Source of the DNA: Actinomycetes bacterium
GTDB lineage: Bacteria; Actinomycetota; Acidimicrobiia; Acidimicrobiales; RAAP-2
NCBI GenBank assembly: GCA_021784205.1
Contig: JAJXTB010000002.1
Location: 1-64,000 of the forward strand
Reading direction: 5' to 3'
DNA: 64,000 nt
Both the position numbers and the translations under genes were made by a program. This document shows positions 23,560 to 32,073 of the stretch, in pieces (the first letter of the stretch is position 1; each line of letters begins with the position of its first letter). The notes under the pieces were generated by a model, which worked only from the letters and a program-made list of their open reading frames with translations, was not told where the DNA came from and did not search any database.

Positions 23560-24748
23560 CGTCACGCTGCCGTCACTGGGCGAATCGGTAACCGAGGGGA
23601 TCATCACTCGGTGGTTCAAGAAGGTCGGCGACTCGGTCGCCCGCGACGAGCCGCTCTTTGAGGTCTCGACCGACAAGGTCGACTCCGAGATGCCCTCGCC
23701 CGCAGCGGGCGTGTTGACCGAGATATTGGCCGGCGAAGGTGACACCGTCGAGACGGGCTCGCGCGTCGCTGTCATCGACGAGAACGCGGTCGCCGGATCG
23801 GTGGCGCCGGCAGCGCCGAGCGCGCCGAGCGCCCCCGCGCCGAGCGCCCCCGCGCCGAGCACCCCCGCACCCCTTACGAGCGAGGCGCCCACCACGACGC
23901 CGGGCGAGTCGCGAACCGCTGGGGTCGTGATGTCGCCGGTCGTGCGGCGAATCCTCGCCGATGGCGGGGTCGAGCCAGCGAAGGTACACGGGTCGGGGCC
24001 GGGCGGCGCGATCACGCGGCGAGACGCCGAGCGGGCCGTCGCCAACGGGCCCACGGACGAGGAAGTCGTGCCCCTGTCCAACGGCCTTCGCCGGATGGGC
24101 CAGCACATGACCTTGTCCGCCCAGAGCACGCCGCACGGCTTCGTCGCGATCGAGGTCGACGCGTCGATCTTCGACCAGTTGGATTCGCTCGGCCGGCGCA
24201 CGCGCGACGGCGTCGAGATCTCGGACCAGATGGTGATGGGTCTCGCCGCGGTTCGCGCCCTGGGTGAATTCGAGTTCCTGAACGCCACGTTCGCGGGCGA
24301 CGAGCTCGTCGTGCACCGCACCGTCAACTTGGGATTCATGCGCGAGGTACTGCGTGACGGCATGCTCGTGCCGGTCGTGCACGCGGCTGCTGGTCTGACG
24401 CTTCGCGCCCTGGCGCGCCGCGTCCACGAGCTCTTCGAACGCGTCTCGACGCGCCAGCTCACGACCGACGACCTCATGGGTGGCACCTTCACCCTGGTCG
24501 GCCCGACGGGGCCGAACTCGCTGTGGACGAGTCCGATCATCATCCAGCCCGAGGTGGCCGTGCTCTCGATGGGGGCAGTGCGCCGGGTTCCCGTGGTTCT
24601 CGAGGACGGCGTGAGCGTCGGTGTGGGGCGTCGCGTGGTCATCGGACTCTCCTTCGACCACCGCGTCTGCGAACCCTTCACCGCGACGGCCTACCTCGAG
24701 CGGGTGGCCGAGTTGCTCGCGGGACTCGATCTGGAGAGCGAGCACTAG
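23552..24748 (+). CDS. 2-oxoacid dehydrogenase E2 (dihydrolipoamide acyltransferase) with atypical active site
   Basis: 398 aa with one lipoyl domain (1-78, lipoyl-Lys42 in STDKVDS), an Ala/Pro/Ser linker, an E3-binding domain (about 128-165, VVMSPVVRRILAD), and a CoA acyltransferase domain. The catalytic motif normally reads DHRxxDG. Here it is DHRVCEP (369-375), with His370 kept but Asp replaced by Glu and Gly by Pro. The TTG start overlaps the end of lpd. Order lpd-E2-lipB-lipA matches actinobacterial loci for pyruvate/2-oxoglutarate/branched-chain complexes, but the E1 is not in the window and the acyl specificity is open. Confidence 0.9.
   Translation: MADVTLPSLGESVTEGIITRWFKKVGDSVARDEPLFEVSTDKVDSEMPSPAAGVLTEILAGEGDTVETGSRVAVIDENAVAGSVAPAAPSAPSAPAPSAPAPSTPAPLTSEAPTTTPGESRTAGVVMSPVVRRILADGGVEPAKVHGSGPGGAITRRDAERAVANGPTDEEVVPLSNGLRRMGQHMTLSAQSTPHGFVAIEVDASIFDQLDSLGRRTRDGVEISDQMVMGLAAVRALGEFEFLNATFAGDELVVHRTVNLGFMREVLRDGMLVPVVHAAAGLTLRALARRVHELFERVSTRQLTTDDLMGGTFTLVGPTGPNSLWTSPIIIQPEVAVLSMGAVRRVPVVLEDGVSVGVGRRVVIGLSFDHRVCEPFTATAYLERVAELLAGLDLESEH
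23812..23871 (+). repeat. Ala/Pro linker repeat inside E2 gene
   Basis: About three to four copies of a ~15-bp unit (GCGCCGAGCGCCCCC) encode the APSAP-type hinge between the lipoyl and E3-binding domains. This is a normal flexible linker, but it is prone to copy-number change. Confidence 0.8.
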
Positions 24749-26374
24749 ATGCTGCGTCGACGCCACGTCGGGCGGGTCAGCTTCCGCGAGGCGAACGACC
24801 TGCAGCGCGCGTGGATGGAGGCGGCCGACGACTACGTGCTCGTCATGGAGCACCCGCCCACCTACACGCTGGGCATCCGCGCGGTTCCCGAGCACTTCCT
24901 CGTCCCGGTGTCGAGCCTCGACGCCGACGTCGTCGAGGCCGACCGCGGCGGGGACGTCACGTACCACGGTCCCGGCCAGGTCGTGGCGTGGGCCATCGTG
25001 ACCGTGGACGACGGTCCGGCGGCGGGACGCGAGCACGTGGGTCGTCTCGAGGACGCCGTCATCGCCACGGTCCGCCACTTCGATCCCGAGGGCCGACTCG
25101 GCCGGGTCGGGCGACTCGAGGGCTACCCCGGCGTCTGGGCCCGGCTCGACGAGCGACCGGTCAAGATCGCGGCCGTGGGCGTACGCACCGAGCGCAACCG
25201 CGCTGGCTATCGGCGCACGCTGCACGGTGTCGCACTCAACGTCGACGTCGATCTGCGGGCCTTTGATGCGATCGTGCCGTGCGGGATCCCCGACAAGCCC
25301 GTCGGCTCGATGCGCTCCCTCGGTCTGGACGCGTCCTTCAGCGAGGTCGAGGAGTTCCTCGGTTCGACCCTCGACACGGTGCTCGGCGGCGCGGGCTCGA
25401 TCGCGGCGGTCGACCGCAGCGGGGCGACGACCACGTCGGAGCGGCCACTGCTGCGCCGCCTGCGCAAAGCAGGGGTCGACCCTGACGCCGGCGTCGAACT
25501 GCGCTCGCGCAAACCGTCGTGGCTGCGCATCGAGGCGCACATGGGCCCGGAGTACCAGTCGCTGCGCAAGCTGACCGACGGACTTCGCCTCGTCACGGTC
25601 TGTGAGGAGGCCGGCTGCCCGAACATCTACGAGTGTTGGGCGTCGGGGACGGCCACCTTCATGGTCAACGGCGAGCGGTGCACGCGCGCCTGCGGGTTCT
25701 GCCTGATCGACACGCGCAAGCCCCTGCCCCTGGACCCGACCGAGCCCGATCGGGTCGCCGAGGCGGTGGTGCGACTCGGGCTGAGTCACGCGGTCATCAC
25801 GTGCGTCGCCCGCGACGACCTCGCCGACGGCGGCGCCGGCGCAATCGCGGCCACGGTCACGGCAATCCGCGAGCGCTCGCCCCAGACGACGGTCGAGGTG
25901 CTGATCAGCGACCTGAAGGGCGACGTCGAGAGCCTCCAGCTCATCCTCGACGTTCGACCCGACGTGGTCAACCACAACGTCGAGACGGTGGCGCGCCTGC
26001 AGCGCGCCGTGCGCCCGAGCGCGGGCTACCTGCGGTCGCTGACCGTGCTCGCGCGCGCCGGCGCGCAGGGCCTGACCACTAAGTCGGGAATCATGGTCGG
26101 TCTCGGGGAGACCGCCGACGAGGTCGAAGAGACCCTCGCGGACCTGGCCGCGGTCGGCGTGTCGATCGCGACGATCGGCCAGTACGTGCGCCCAACGGCC
26201 GAGCACGTGCCGGTCGCACGGTGGTGGGAGCCCGCCGAGTTCGAGGACCTCGCCGAGCGTGGCCGTCGCGTGGGACTGGGCCACGTGCAGTCGTCACCGC
26301 TGACGCGCTCGAGCTATCACGCGGGCGAGGCGTTGCGCGAGGCCACGCCGCTGCCGTTGCCCGCGCGTCGTTAG
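24749..26374 (+). CDS. lipB-lipA: LipB-LipA fusion: octanoyltransferase plus lipoyl synthase
   Basis: 541 aa in one uninterrupted frame. Residues 1 to about 212 are LipB: RGGDVTYHGPGQ (66-77), Lys139 in RPVKIAAVG and Cys178 in VPCGIPDKP form the octanoyl-transfer dyad. Residues about 250-541 are LipA, a radical-SAM enzyme. Auxiliary cluster Cys are 285, 290 and 296 (CEEAGCPNIYEC), SAM cluster Cys are 311, 315 and 318 (CTRACGFC), and the terminal RSSYHAGE carries the Ser ligand. The linker of about 35 residues has no start-like signal. The two enzymes act in sequence on the same lipoyl domain, and the substrate E2 is encoded directly upstream with no gap. Lipoylation steps are normally separate proteins. 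Confidence 0.95.
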   Translation: MLRRRHVGRVSFREANDLQRAWMEAADDYVLVMEHPPTYTLGIRAVPEHFLVPVSSLDADVVEADRGGDVTYHGPGQVVAWAIVTVDDGPAAGREHVGRLEDAVIATVRHFDPEGRLGRVGRLEGYPGVWARLDERPVKIAAVGVRTERNRAGYRRTLHGVALNVDVDLRAFDAIVPCGIPDKPVGSMRSLGLDASFSEVEEFLGSTLDTVLGGAGSIAAVDRSGATTTSERPLLRRLRKAGVDPDAGVELRSRKPSWLRIEAHMGPEYQSLRKLTDGLRLVTVCEEAGCPNIYECWASGTATFMVNGERCTRACGFCLIDTRKPLPLDPTEPDRVAEAVVRLGLSHAVITCVARDDLADGGAGAIAATVTAIRERSPQTTVEVLISDLKGDVESLQLILDVRPDVVNHNVETVARLQRAVRPSAGYLRSLTVLARAGAQGLTTKSGIMVGLGETADEVEETLADLAAVGVSIATIGQYVRPTAEHVPVARWWEPAEFEDLAERGRRVGLGHVQSSPLTRSSYHAGEALREATPLPLPARR

Positions 26375-26405
26375 GCCCGTCAACGTTCGCCCGTCCGCGA
26401 GGGCG

Positions 26406-27932
26406 CTAGTACTGACTGGTGTTGGCGACTGACGGCGTGGCGTTGCCCGCGGGACCGGCGCCAAAGGACGCGAAGATGTTCATCGTCGCCCGGCGGATCA
26501 CGTTGGTCACCCCGGGGATGGCGGCCGGCACCCAGAAGTTGCCGAGTTTGGGTGCGTTCGAGAGGTCAAAGACCCAGTGGCCGGTGCCGCTGGCAAAGAC
26601 CCCGCCCTGCCCGGGCTCGGCGACGTAGGTGACGTCGCTCGTCCCGCCGCCCACGGCGGAGTGGGCGAGGATCTGCACGTTCGGTGGGTTCGTGACGGCG
26701 GGGTTGTAGTGATTGAACTCGCCGCCGAGGGCGCCGGCAAGCACCGACCCGTCTCGGACCCCGCAGCCGCGCCAGAGCCACGACGTGGCGTCGACGACGC
26801 TCAGTGACCCGGTGCCGTCCACGCCGCCGTAGATTGAGCCGGTGAAAGTGCTCTCGGGTGTGTCCGACGGGTACTGGCTCCAGTTGACCGTGGCCAGTGA
26901 GGGGTTGGTCGCGGTGATGGGGTCGGCCGTCGAGCGGTAGTTGATCATCAGCCGATCAGGGCCGTTCACGCCCGGTTCGAAGCGGATCTTGCGATAGCAG
27001 AAGTTCGCTCCGAAGAACGCCACGTTGACCCCGTGGGTGACCGCGTTGACGACGTTCGCTCGCATGGCGGGGGAGTAGTACTCGTCGTGACCGAGCGACA
27101 GCAGCGCGCGGTGACGGGTCAGGGTCGTGCCGCGCTCGTGGAGGTCGATGTCGGTCCAGTAGGTGAGGTCGAGTCCCATCTGCTCGGCCAGGAACAGCAG
27201 CGGGAACTCGTTGCCGACGAAGTCCGCCGCGCCGTTGGCGAAGGCCCGGTCGTAGGGTCGATTGAAGGACACCCGCACGGCGCGGTTCGCGTCACTGATG
27301 GTGATGCTGCCCACCGGCGTCGCCTGGCGATAGAGACTGAACCCGCCCCAGGTGTTGTAGGCCTGCCAGGTGGTGACCGAGCTCATGTAGACGAAGGCCG
27401 CCGTCGAGGAGTCGTCGCGCACGAGGAACGGGATGAATCGGAACTGGTGCTCGGCGTTCTCGAGGCGCACGAGGTACTGGCCCGGGAGGTAGCGCGCGTC
27501 GGTGATGACCCGGAACGACGCCGGCCACTGACAGTCCACGGTCCCGTACTGGTCGGGCGGGGGCATCGGCCGGGCGGCGCCGGTGAGGCCGACGCGCGAC
27601 TCGATGAGCCGCGCGCCGAGTCCCTGGTAGTAGCCCATCCGGTAGACCTTGATCGAATAGGTCGGCGAGGTGGTGCTCACGAAGAAGGTGATGGGCTGGC
27701 CGAGGTCGACGCTCGTCGCGCTGGCGTAGCCCTCCAGGTCGCCGGCGGGCGCCGCGACGCCGCGCAGCCACGTGCCATCGCCGGGCCGAACGTTCTCGCG
27801 ACGCACCCACTGGGCGGTGGCGGTGCTCGACGCGGCGCTGAGGGAAGCGTCGAGTGAGGTTGCGGTCGCGATCGTGCCAGCGAGCACACCGATGCCGCGC
27901 AGGACGTCACGCCGGGAGGGACCGTGCGTCAC
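26406..27932 (-). CDS. Tat-exported protein with DMFase large-subunit-like (DMFA2_C type) domain
   Basis: 508 aa. It opens with a twin-arginine signal (SRRDVLRGIGVLAGTIA, about 6-22) and an Ala/Ser-rich cleavage region near residue 36. The mature part resembles the C-terminal domain of N,N-dimethylformamidase beta subunits: VYRMGYYQGLGARL, VTTWQAYNTWGGFSLY, ALLSLGHDEYYSPAMRANV and VAFFGANFCYRKIRFE. In related proteins this domain has a GATase-like fold. Whether it hydrolyses amides is unknown, and many secreted homologues are uncharacterised. The GTG start has TAGACT 6 nt upstream. Confidence 0.75.
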   Translation of the reverse strand: MTHGPSRRDVLRGIGVLAGTIATATSLDASLSAASSTATAQWVRRENVRPGDGTWLRGVAAPAGDLEGYASATSVDLGQPITFFVSTTSPTYSIKVYRMGYYQGLGARLIESRVGLTGAARPMPPPDQYGTVDCQWPASFRVITDARYLPGQYLVRLENAEHQFRFIPFLVRDDSSTAAFVYMSSVTTWQAYNTWGGFSLYRQATPVGSITISDANRAVRVSFNRPYDRAFANGAADFVGNEFPLLFLAEQMGLDLTYWTDIDLHERGTTLTRHRALLSLGHDEYYSPAMRANVVNAVTHGVNVAFFGANFCYRKIRFEPGVNGPDRLMINYRSTADPITATNPSLATVNWSQYPSDTPESTFTGSIYGGVDGTGSLSVVDATSWLWRGCGVRDGSVLAGALGGEFNHYNPAVTNPPNVQILAHSAVGGGTSDVTYVAEPGQGGVFASGTGHWVFDLSNAPKLGNFWVPAAIPGVTNVIRRATMNIFASFGAGPAGNATPSVANTSQY

Positions 27933-27938
27933 CCCAAA

Positions 27939-27944
27939 AGTCTA
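27939..27944 (-). promoter_or_regulatory. -10 element of the DMFase-like gene
   Basis: Minus-strand TAGACT, 6 nt, then GTG at 27932. Confidence 0.5.
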
Positions 27945-27976
27945 GGTCGGACGCCTCGCGCATCCCCGTCGCCCGG

Positions 27977-30900
27977 TCAGGCGATGAAGTACTTGGCCGA
28001 GGGGTGATGGCAGATGATCGCGTCAGTCGTCTGCTCGGGGTGCAGCTGGTATCCCTCGGACACCTCAACGCCGATGCGCTCGGCGCCGAGCAGCCGGGCG
28101 ACCTTCGCATTCTCGGTGAGGTCCGGGCACGCCGGGTAGCCCCACGAGTAGCGCCCGCCGCGGTACTGCTGGCGGAACAGGCCCGCCAGGCTGGGTCCGT
28201 CCTCGTTGGCAAAGCCCAGTTCCTCGCGGATGCGCCGGTGCCAGAGTTCGGCGAGTGCCTCGGCCATTTCCACGCCGAGGCCGTGCAAGAGCAGGTACTC
28301 GGTGTAGCGGTTCTCGCTGAACAGCTCTTGGGTGCGCGCCGAGACCCGCGGACCCATGGTGACCAGCATGAAGCTCGCGTAGTCGCGGTCGGGGCTGTCC
28401 ACCGGGCGAAAGAAGTCGGCGATGCACAGATAGGGGTCGTGGTCTTGGCGTGGGAAGGCGAAACGCGTCGCCTCGGTGGTTCGGGTGTCGTCGGTGAAGA
28501 TCACCAGGTCGTTGCCGTCGGCGGCGGCCGCGAAATGTCCCCAGACCACTTGGGGGACGAGCAGGTCGTCGCGCTTGACGATCGCCAGCTGCTCGCGCAG
28601 GGTCGCGCGGACCCGCTCCTTGAAGGCGGGGTCCCCCTCGTCGTTCTCGGGGCGAAAGCCCCACTGGTTGCGAAACAGCGCGGTGAGGTTGAGGTACTCG
28701 CTGATCTCGTCGATGGCGATCCCCTTGGCGACGCGCGAACCGAGGAACGGCGGGACGAAGAGCGGGTTGTCGAGTGCGACTGCCGGGCTGCGCACGGGCA
28801 GGTCCGTCGGGGCAGTCGCCGCGTCGGTGGGCAGGCGACGGTTGACCTTGCGCGTGGACAACTCGCGCCCGAAGTCGGCGTCGTCCTCGTTGTTCTTGCG
28901 GATCTCACCGAGCCGGTCGAGCACGCGCAGGCCCTCGAAGGCGTCCTTGCCGTAGAAGACGCGGCCCTGGTAGACCCCGCGCAGGTCGCGCTCGACGTAG
29001 GTGCGCGTCAGCGCGGCGCCGCCGAGCAAGACCGGCACGTCCGCCATCCCGCGCTCGTTCATCAGCTCGAGGTTCTCGCGCATGATGAGTGTCGACTTGA
29101 CGAGCAGCCCGCTCATGCCGAGCGCATCGGCGTGGTGCTCGTCGACCGCCTGGAGCATCTCGTTGATGCCGACCTTGATGCCCAAATTGATCACCTCGTA
29201 GCCATTGTTGGTCAAGATGATGTCGACGAGGTTCTTGCCGATGTCGTGGACGTCGCCCTTCACCGTGGCGAGCACGACGCGGCCGCGGCCACCCTGGTCG
29301 CTCTTTTCCATGTGGGGCTCGAGGTGCGACACGGCCGCCTTCATGGTCTCGGCACTCTGCAGGACGAAGGGCAACTGCATCTCGCCGGTGGCGAAGAGCT
29401 CGCCGACTTCGCGCATGCCGTCGAGCAGTATCTCGTTGACGATCGCGAGGGGCGACTGACCTTCGGCGAGCGCCTGATCGAGGTCGGCTTCGAGTCCGGT
29501 GCGTGCCCCGTCGACGATGCGTCGGCGGAGCCGTTCGTCCAGGTCGAGGTCGTCGAGCGGGCTCTTGGCGACCTCGGTCGCCTTCGAGCCGTCAAAGACC
29601 GCGAGCAGCGCGGTCAGTGGGTCATAGTCATCTCGGCGCCGGTCGTAGATGAGGTCGAGGCAGATCTGGCGCGCTGCGTCGTCGATCCGTGCGAGCGGCA
29701 GGATCTTGGAGGCGTGCACGATCGCGGCGTCGAGGCCGGCCTGGGCGCACTCGTGGAGGAACACGCTGTTGAGCACCTGGCGGGCGGCGGGATTGAGCCC
29801 GAACGAGATGTTCGAGAGGCCCAGGATCGTTCGCACGCCCGGCAACTCGTTCTTGATTCGCCGGATCGCCTCGATGGTCTCGATGCCGTCACGGCGCGAC
29901 TCGGCCATGCCGGTGGACAACGGCAGGGCGAGGGGATCGATGAAGATGTCGTTCGCGTCGAGCCCGTAGCGCGTCACCGCCAGATCGGTGATGGCTCGGG
30001 CGGCGCGCACCTTCCACTCGGCGGTGCGCGCTTGGCCCTCTTGATCGATGCAGGTCGCCACGACGGCCGCGCCGAACTCGGCGGCGAGGCTGAGAAAGCC
30101 GTCCAGTCGCGTGCCGGGCCCGTCGCCCTCCTCGAGGTTGACCGAATTCAAGATCGCCTTGCCGCCCAGCCAGGTCAGGGCTTCGCGCGCCACCGCCGTC
30201 TCGGTCGTGTCGACCATGATGGGCACCGACGACTGGGTGGCGAACCGGCTCATCACCTCGGACATGTCGGTCACGCCATCGGCGCCGGTGTAATCGACGC
30301 AGACGTCCAGCACGTGGGCGCCTTCGCGGATCTGATCGCGCCCGATCGTCACGCACGTCTCCCAATCGCCCGCGAGCATCGCGTCGCGGAACTTCTTGGA
30401 GCCGTTGGCGTTCGTGCGCTCGCCGACCAGCAGCACCGAGCGGTCCTGCTGGTACGGGGTGGTTGAGTAGATCGAGGCGACACCCGGTTCGAGCACCGGC
30501 TCGCGCCGGCGCCGTTCGAGGGGGCGGACTGCCTCCACGACGTGGGCGAGGTGCTCGGGCGTGGTGCCACAGCAACCGCCCACGACGTTGATCCCGTACT
30601 CGGTGACGAAGCGTGCGTGGTGCTCGGCGAGCGCCTCGGGCGAGAGGTCGTAGTGCATCGCGCCGTCGAGCACGCTGGGTAGTCCGGCGTTGGGCAGGCA
30701 GGAGACCGGCATCGGCGCGGTCTCGGCGAGCTGGCGCAGCGGCTCGTACATCTCGACGGGACCGGTCGCGCAGTTGATGCCGATCACGTCGATGCCGAGC
30801 GGCGCCAGGGCGGTGATCGCCGCGCCGATCTCGGTGCCCGGGAGCATGCGCCCGGTCAACTCGATGGTGACCTGGGCCTGGATCGGCACGATTCGCCCGT

Positions 30901-31477
30901 GACGCACCATGGCGCGATGGCACGCGGCGATCGCCGCCTTGCCGGCGAGCAGGTCGAACATCGTCTCGACGAGCAGGAGGTCGACGCCACCTTCGAGCAG
31001 GCCGTAGGCGAGTTCCTCGTAGCTCGTAACCAGCTCGTCATACCTGATCTGACCCAGGGTGGGGAACTTGGTGCCCGGTCCGATCGAGCCGGCGACGAAG
31101 CGCGGGGAACCGGGGCTGGCGTAGCTGTCGGCGGTGCGCCGGGCGATCGTGGCCGAGGCGACGGCCAGCTCGTGGGCTCGCTCGGGGATGCCGTACTCGG
31201 CGAGCACGGTGGAGAACGACCCGAACGAGTCGGTTTCAATCACGTCGACGCCGACGTCCAGGAACGACCGGTGGAGCCGCTCGATGGCCTCGGGCTTGGT
31301 GATCGTGAGAATCTCGTTGCAACCCTCGAGGGCCTCGCCGCCGAAGTCGTCGGCCGTCAGGTTCTGTAGTTGGAGGTTGGTTCCCGTCGCCCCGTCGTAC
31401 ACGAGGACCCGATCGGCGAGAGCGGCCAGGTACGCGTTGTCCGCACCGGGTTTGGCGTAGGGGATGATCAGGTCCAT
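27977..31477 (-). CDS. metH: Cobalamin-dependent methionine synthase
   Basis: 1166 aa with the full MetH domain order. The homocysteine-binding domain comes first (about 1-330, Zn Cys in GINCATGP and GGCCGTTPEH). The methyltetrahydrofolate/pterin domain follows (about 350-620). The B12 domain carries the lower-ligand motif KGDVHDIGKN, and the C-terminal AdoMet reactivation domain contains YSWGYPACPDLTENAK. It makes methionine from homocysteine using methylcobalamin. TAGCCT lies 9 nt before the ATG. The gene is divergent from the adenosyltransferase gene across 47 bp, tying two cobalamin functions to one promoter region. Confidence 0.96.
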   Translation of the reverse strand: MDLIIPYAKPGADNAYLAALADRVLVYDGATGTNLQLQNLTADDFGGEALEGCNEILTITKPEAIERLHRSFLDVGVDVIETDSFGSFSTVLAEYGIPERAHELAVASATIARRTADSYASPGSPRFVAGSIGPGTKFPTLGQIRYDELVTSYEELAYGLLEGGVDLLLVETMFDLLAGKAAIAACHRAMVRHGRIVPIQAQVTIELTGRMLPGTEIGAAITALAPLGIDVIGINCATGPVEMYEPLRQLAETAPMPVSCLPNAGLPSVLDGAMHYDLSPEALAEHHARFVTEYGINVVGGCCGTTPEHLAHVVEAVRPLERRRREPVLEPGVASIYSTTPYQQDRSVLLVGERTNANGSKKFRDAMLAGDWETCVTIGRDQIREGAHVLDVCVDYTGADGVTDMSEVMSRFATQSSVPIMVDTTETAVAREALTWLGGKAILNSVNLEEGDGPGTRLDGFLSLAAEFGAAVVATCIDQEGQARTAEWKVRAARAITDLAVTRYGLDANDIFIDPLALPLSTGMAESRRDGIETIEAIRRIKNELPGVRTILGLSNISFGLNPAARQVLNSVFLHECAQAGLDAAIVHASKILPLARIDDAARQICLDLIYDRRRDDYDPLTALLAVFDGSKATEVAKSPLDDLDLDERLRRRIVDGARTGLEADLDQALAEGQSPLAIVNEILLDGMREVGELFATGEMQLPFVLQSAETMKAAVSHLEPHMEKSDQGGRGRVVLATVKGDVHDIGKNLVDIILTNNGYEVINLGIKVGINEMLQAVDEHHADALGMSGLLVKSTLIMRENLELMNERGMADVPVLLGGAALTRTYVERDLRGVYQGRVFYGKDAFEGLRVLDRLGEIRKNNEDDADFGRELSTRKVNRRLPTDAATAPTDLPVRSPAVALDNPLFVPPFLGSRVAKGIAIDEISEYLNLTALFRNQWGFRPENDEGDPAFKERVRATLREQLAIVKRDDLLVPQVVWGHFAAAADGNDLVIFTDDTRTTEATRFAFPRQDHDPYLCIADFFRPVDSPDRDYASFMLVTMGPRVSARTQELFSENRYTEYLLLHGLGVEMAEALAELWHRRIREELGFANEDGPSLAGLFRQQYRGGRYSWGYPACPDLTENAKVARLLGAERIGVEVSEGYQLHPEQTTDAIICHHPSAKYFIA

Positions 31478-31512
31478 GCAGTGGCCAGGCTACCGGTGGC
31501 GCCTTCGTTCAC

Positions 31513-31518
31513 TACGCT
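31513..31518 (+). promoter_or_regulatory. -10 element of adenosyltransferase gene
   Basis: TACGCT, 6 nt, then GTG at 31525. Confidence 0.5.
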
Positions 31519-31524
31519 GAATTC

Positions 31525-32064
31525 GTGAAGATTTACACCCGCGGTGGCGACGACGGCACGACCGGTCTCTACTTCGGCGGGCGCGCCGCCAAGAGTTCGC
31601 ACCAGATCGAGGTGAACGGTGCAGTCGACGAGGCCCAGGCCGCGCTCGGCTGGGCGCGATCGCTCAGCGAGCCCGATGGTCGATTGAACGAGCTGCTGGT
31701 CTCGCTCGAGCGCGACCTGTGGGTGCTCATGGCCGAGGTCGCGACGATGCCCGAAAACCGACACAAGCTCATCGCGGAGAAGTCGTTGGTCACGCCGGCC
31801 ATGGTGACGCGACTGGAACGCGAGATCGACGAGCTCAGCGCGGCGACGCCAATGCCCCGCGAGTTCGTGGTTCCTGGTGAGAACCGGGTATCGGCCGCAC
31901 TGGACGTCGCGCGAACGGTCGTGCGTCGGGCCGAGCGAACCGCCGTGGGCTACCAACTGGCCGATAGCCACGTCGTGGCGTACCTGAACCGGCTGAGTGA
32001 TCTCGTGTGGACCATGGCCCGCTGGGCGGAGGGACCGAGTCACCGTACGGCTCGCTCGCAGTGA
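31525..32064 (+). CDS. pduO: PduO-type corrinoid adenosyltransferase
   Basis: 179 aa helical-bundle enzyme that converts cob(I)alamin to adenosylcobalamin with ATP. The ATP-binding N-terminus is YTRGGDDGTTGLYFGGRAAKSS, and RTVVRRAERTAVG plus VVAYLNRLSDLVW are the signature helices. Its product is the cofactor of the mutase at 36038. The gene is followed 9 nt later by pepA, so both share a transcript. Confidence 0.92.
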   Translation: MKIYTRGGDDGTTGLYFGGRAAKSSHQIEVNGAVDEAQAALGWARSLSEPDGRLNELLVSLERDLWVLMAEVATMPENRHKLIAEKSLVTPAMVTRLEREIDELSAATPMPREFVVPGENRVSAALDVARTVVRRAERTAVGYQLADSHVVAYLNRLSDLVWTMARWAEGPSHRTARSQ

Positions 32065-32073
32065 GGAGGATTT

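Noticed and set aside
23812..23871. Tandem repeat as a possible mobile or regulatory element
   Set aside because: It is in frame and encodes the ordinary Ala/Pro hinge of an E2 protein.
23573..26284. Very long open frame on the minus strand opposite lpd/E2/lipBA
   Set aside because: Its Arg/His/Asp-rich composition is the typical shadow of GC-rich coding DNA, and the plus strand holds clearly recognised genes across it.
27854..30466. Long plus-strand frame opposite metH
   Set aside because: Mirror of the methionine synthase codons; no motif, and metH is complete on the other strand.
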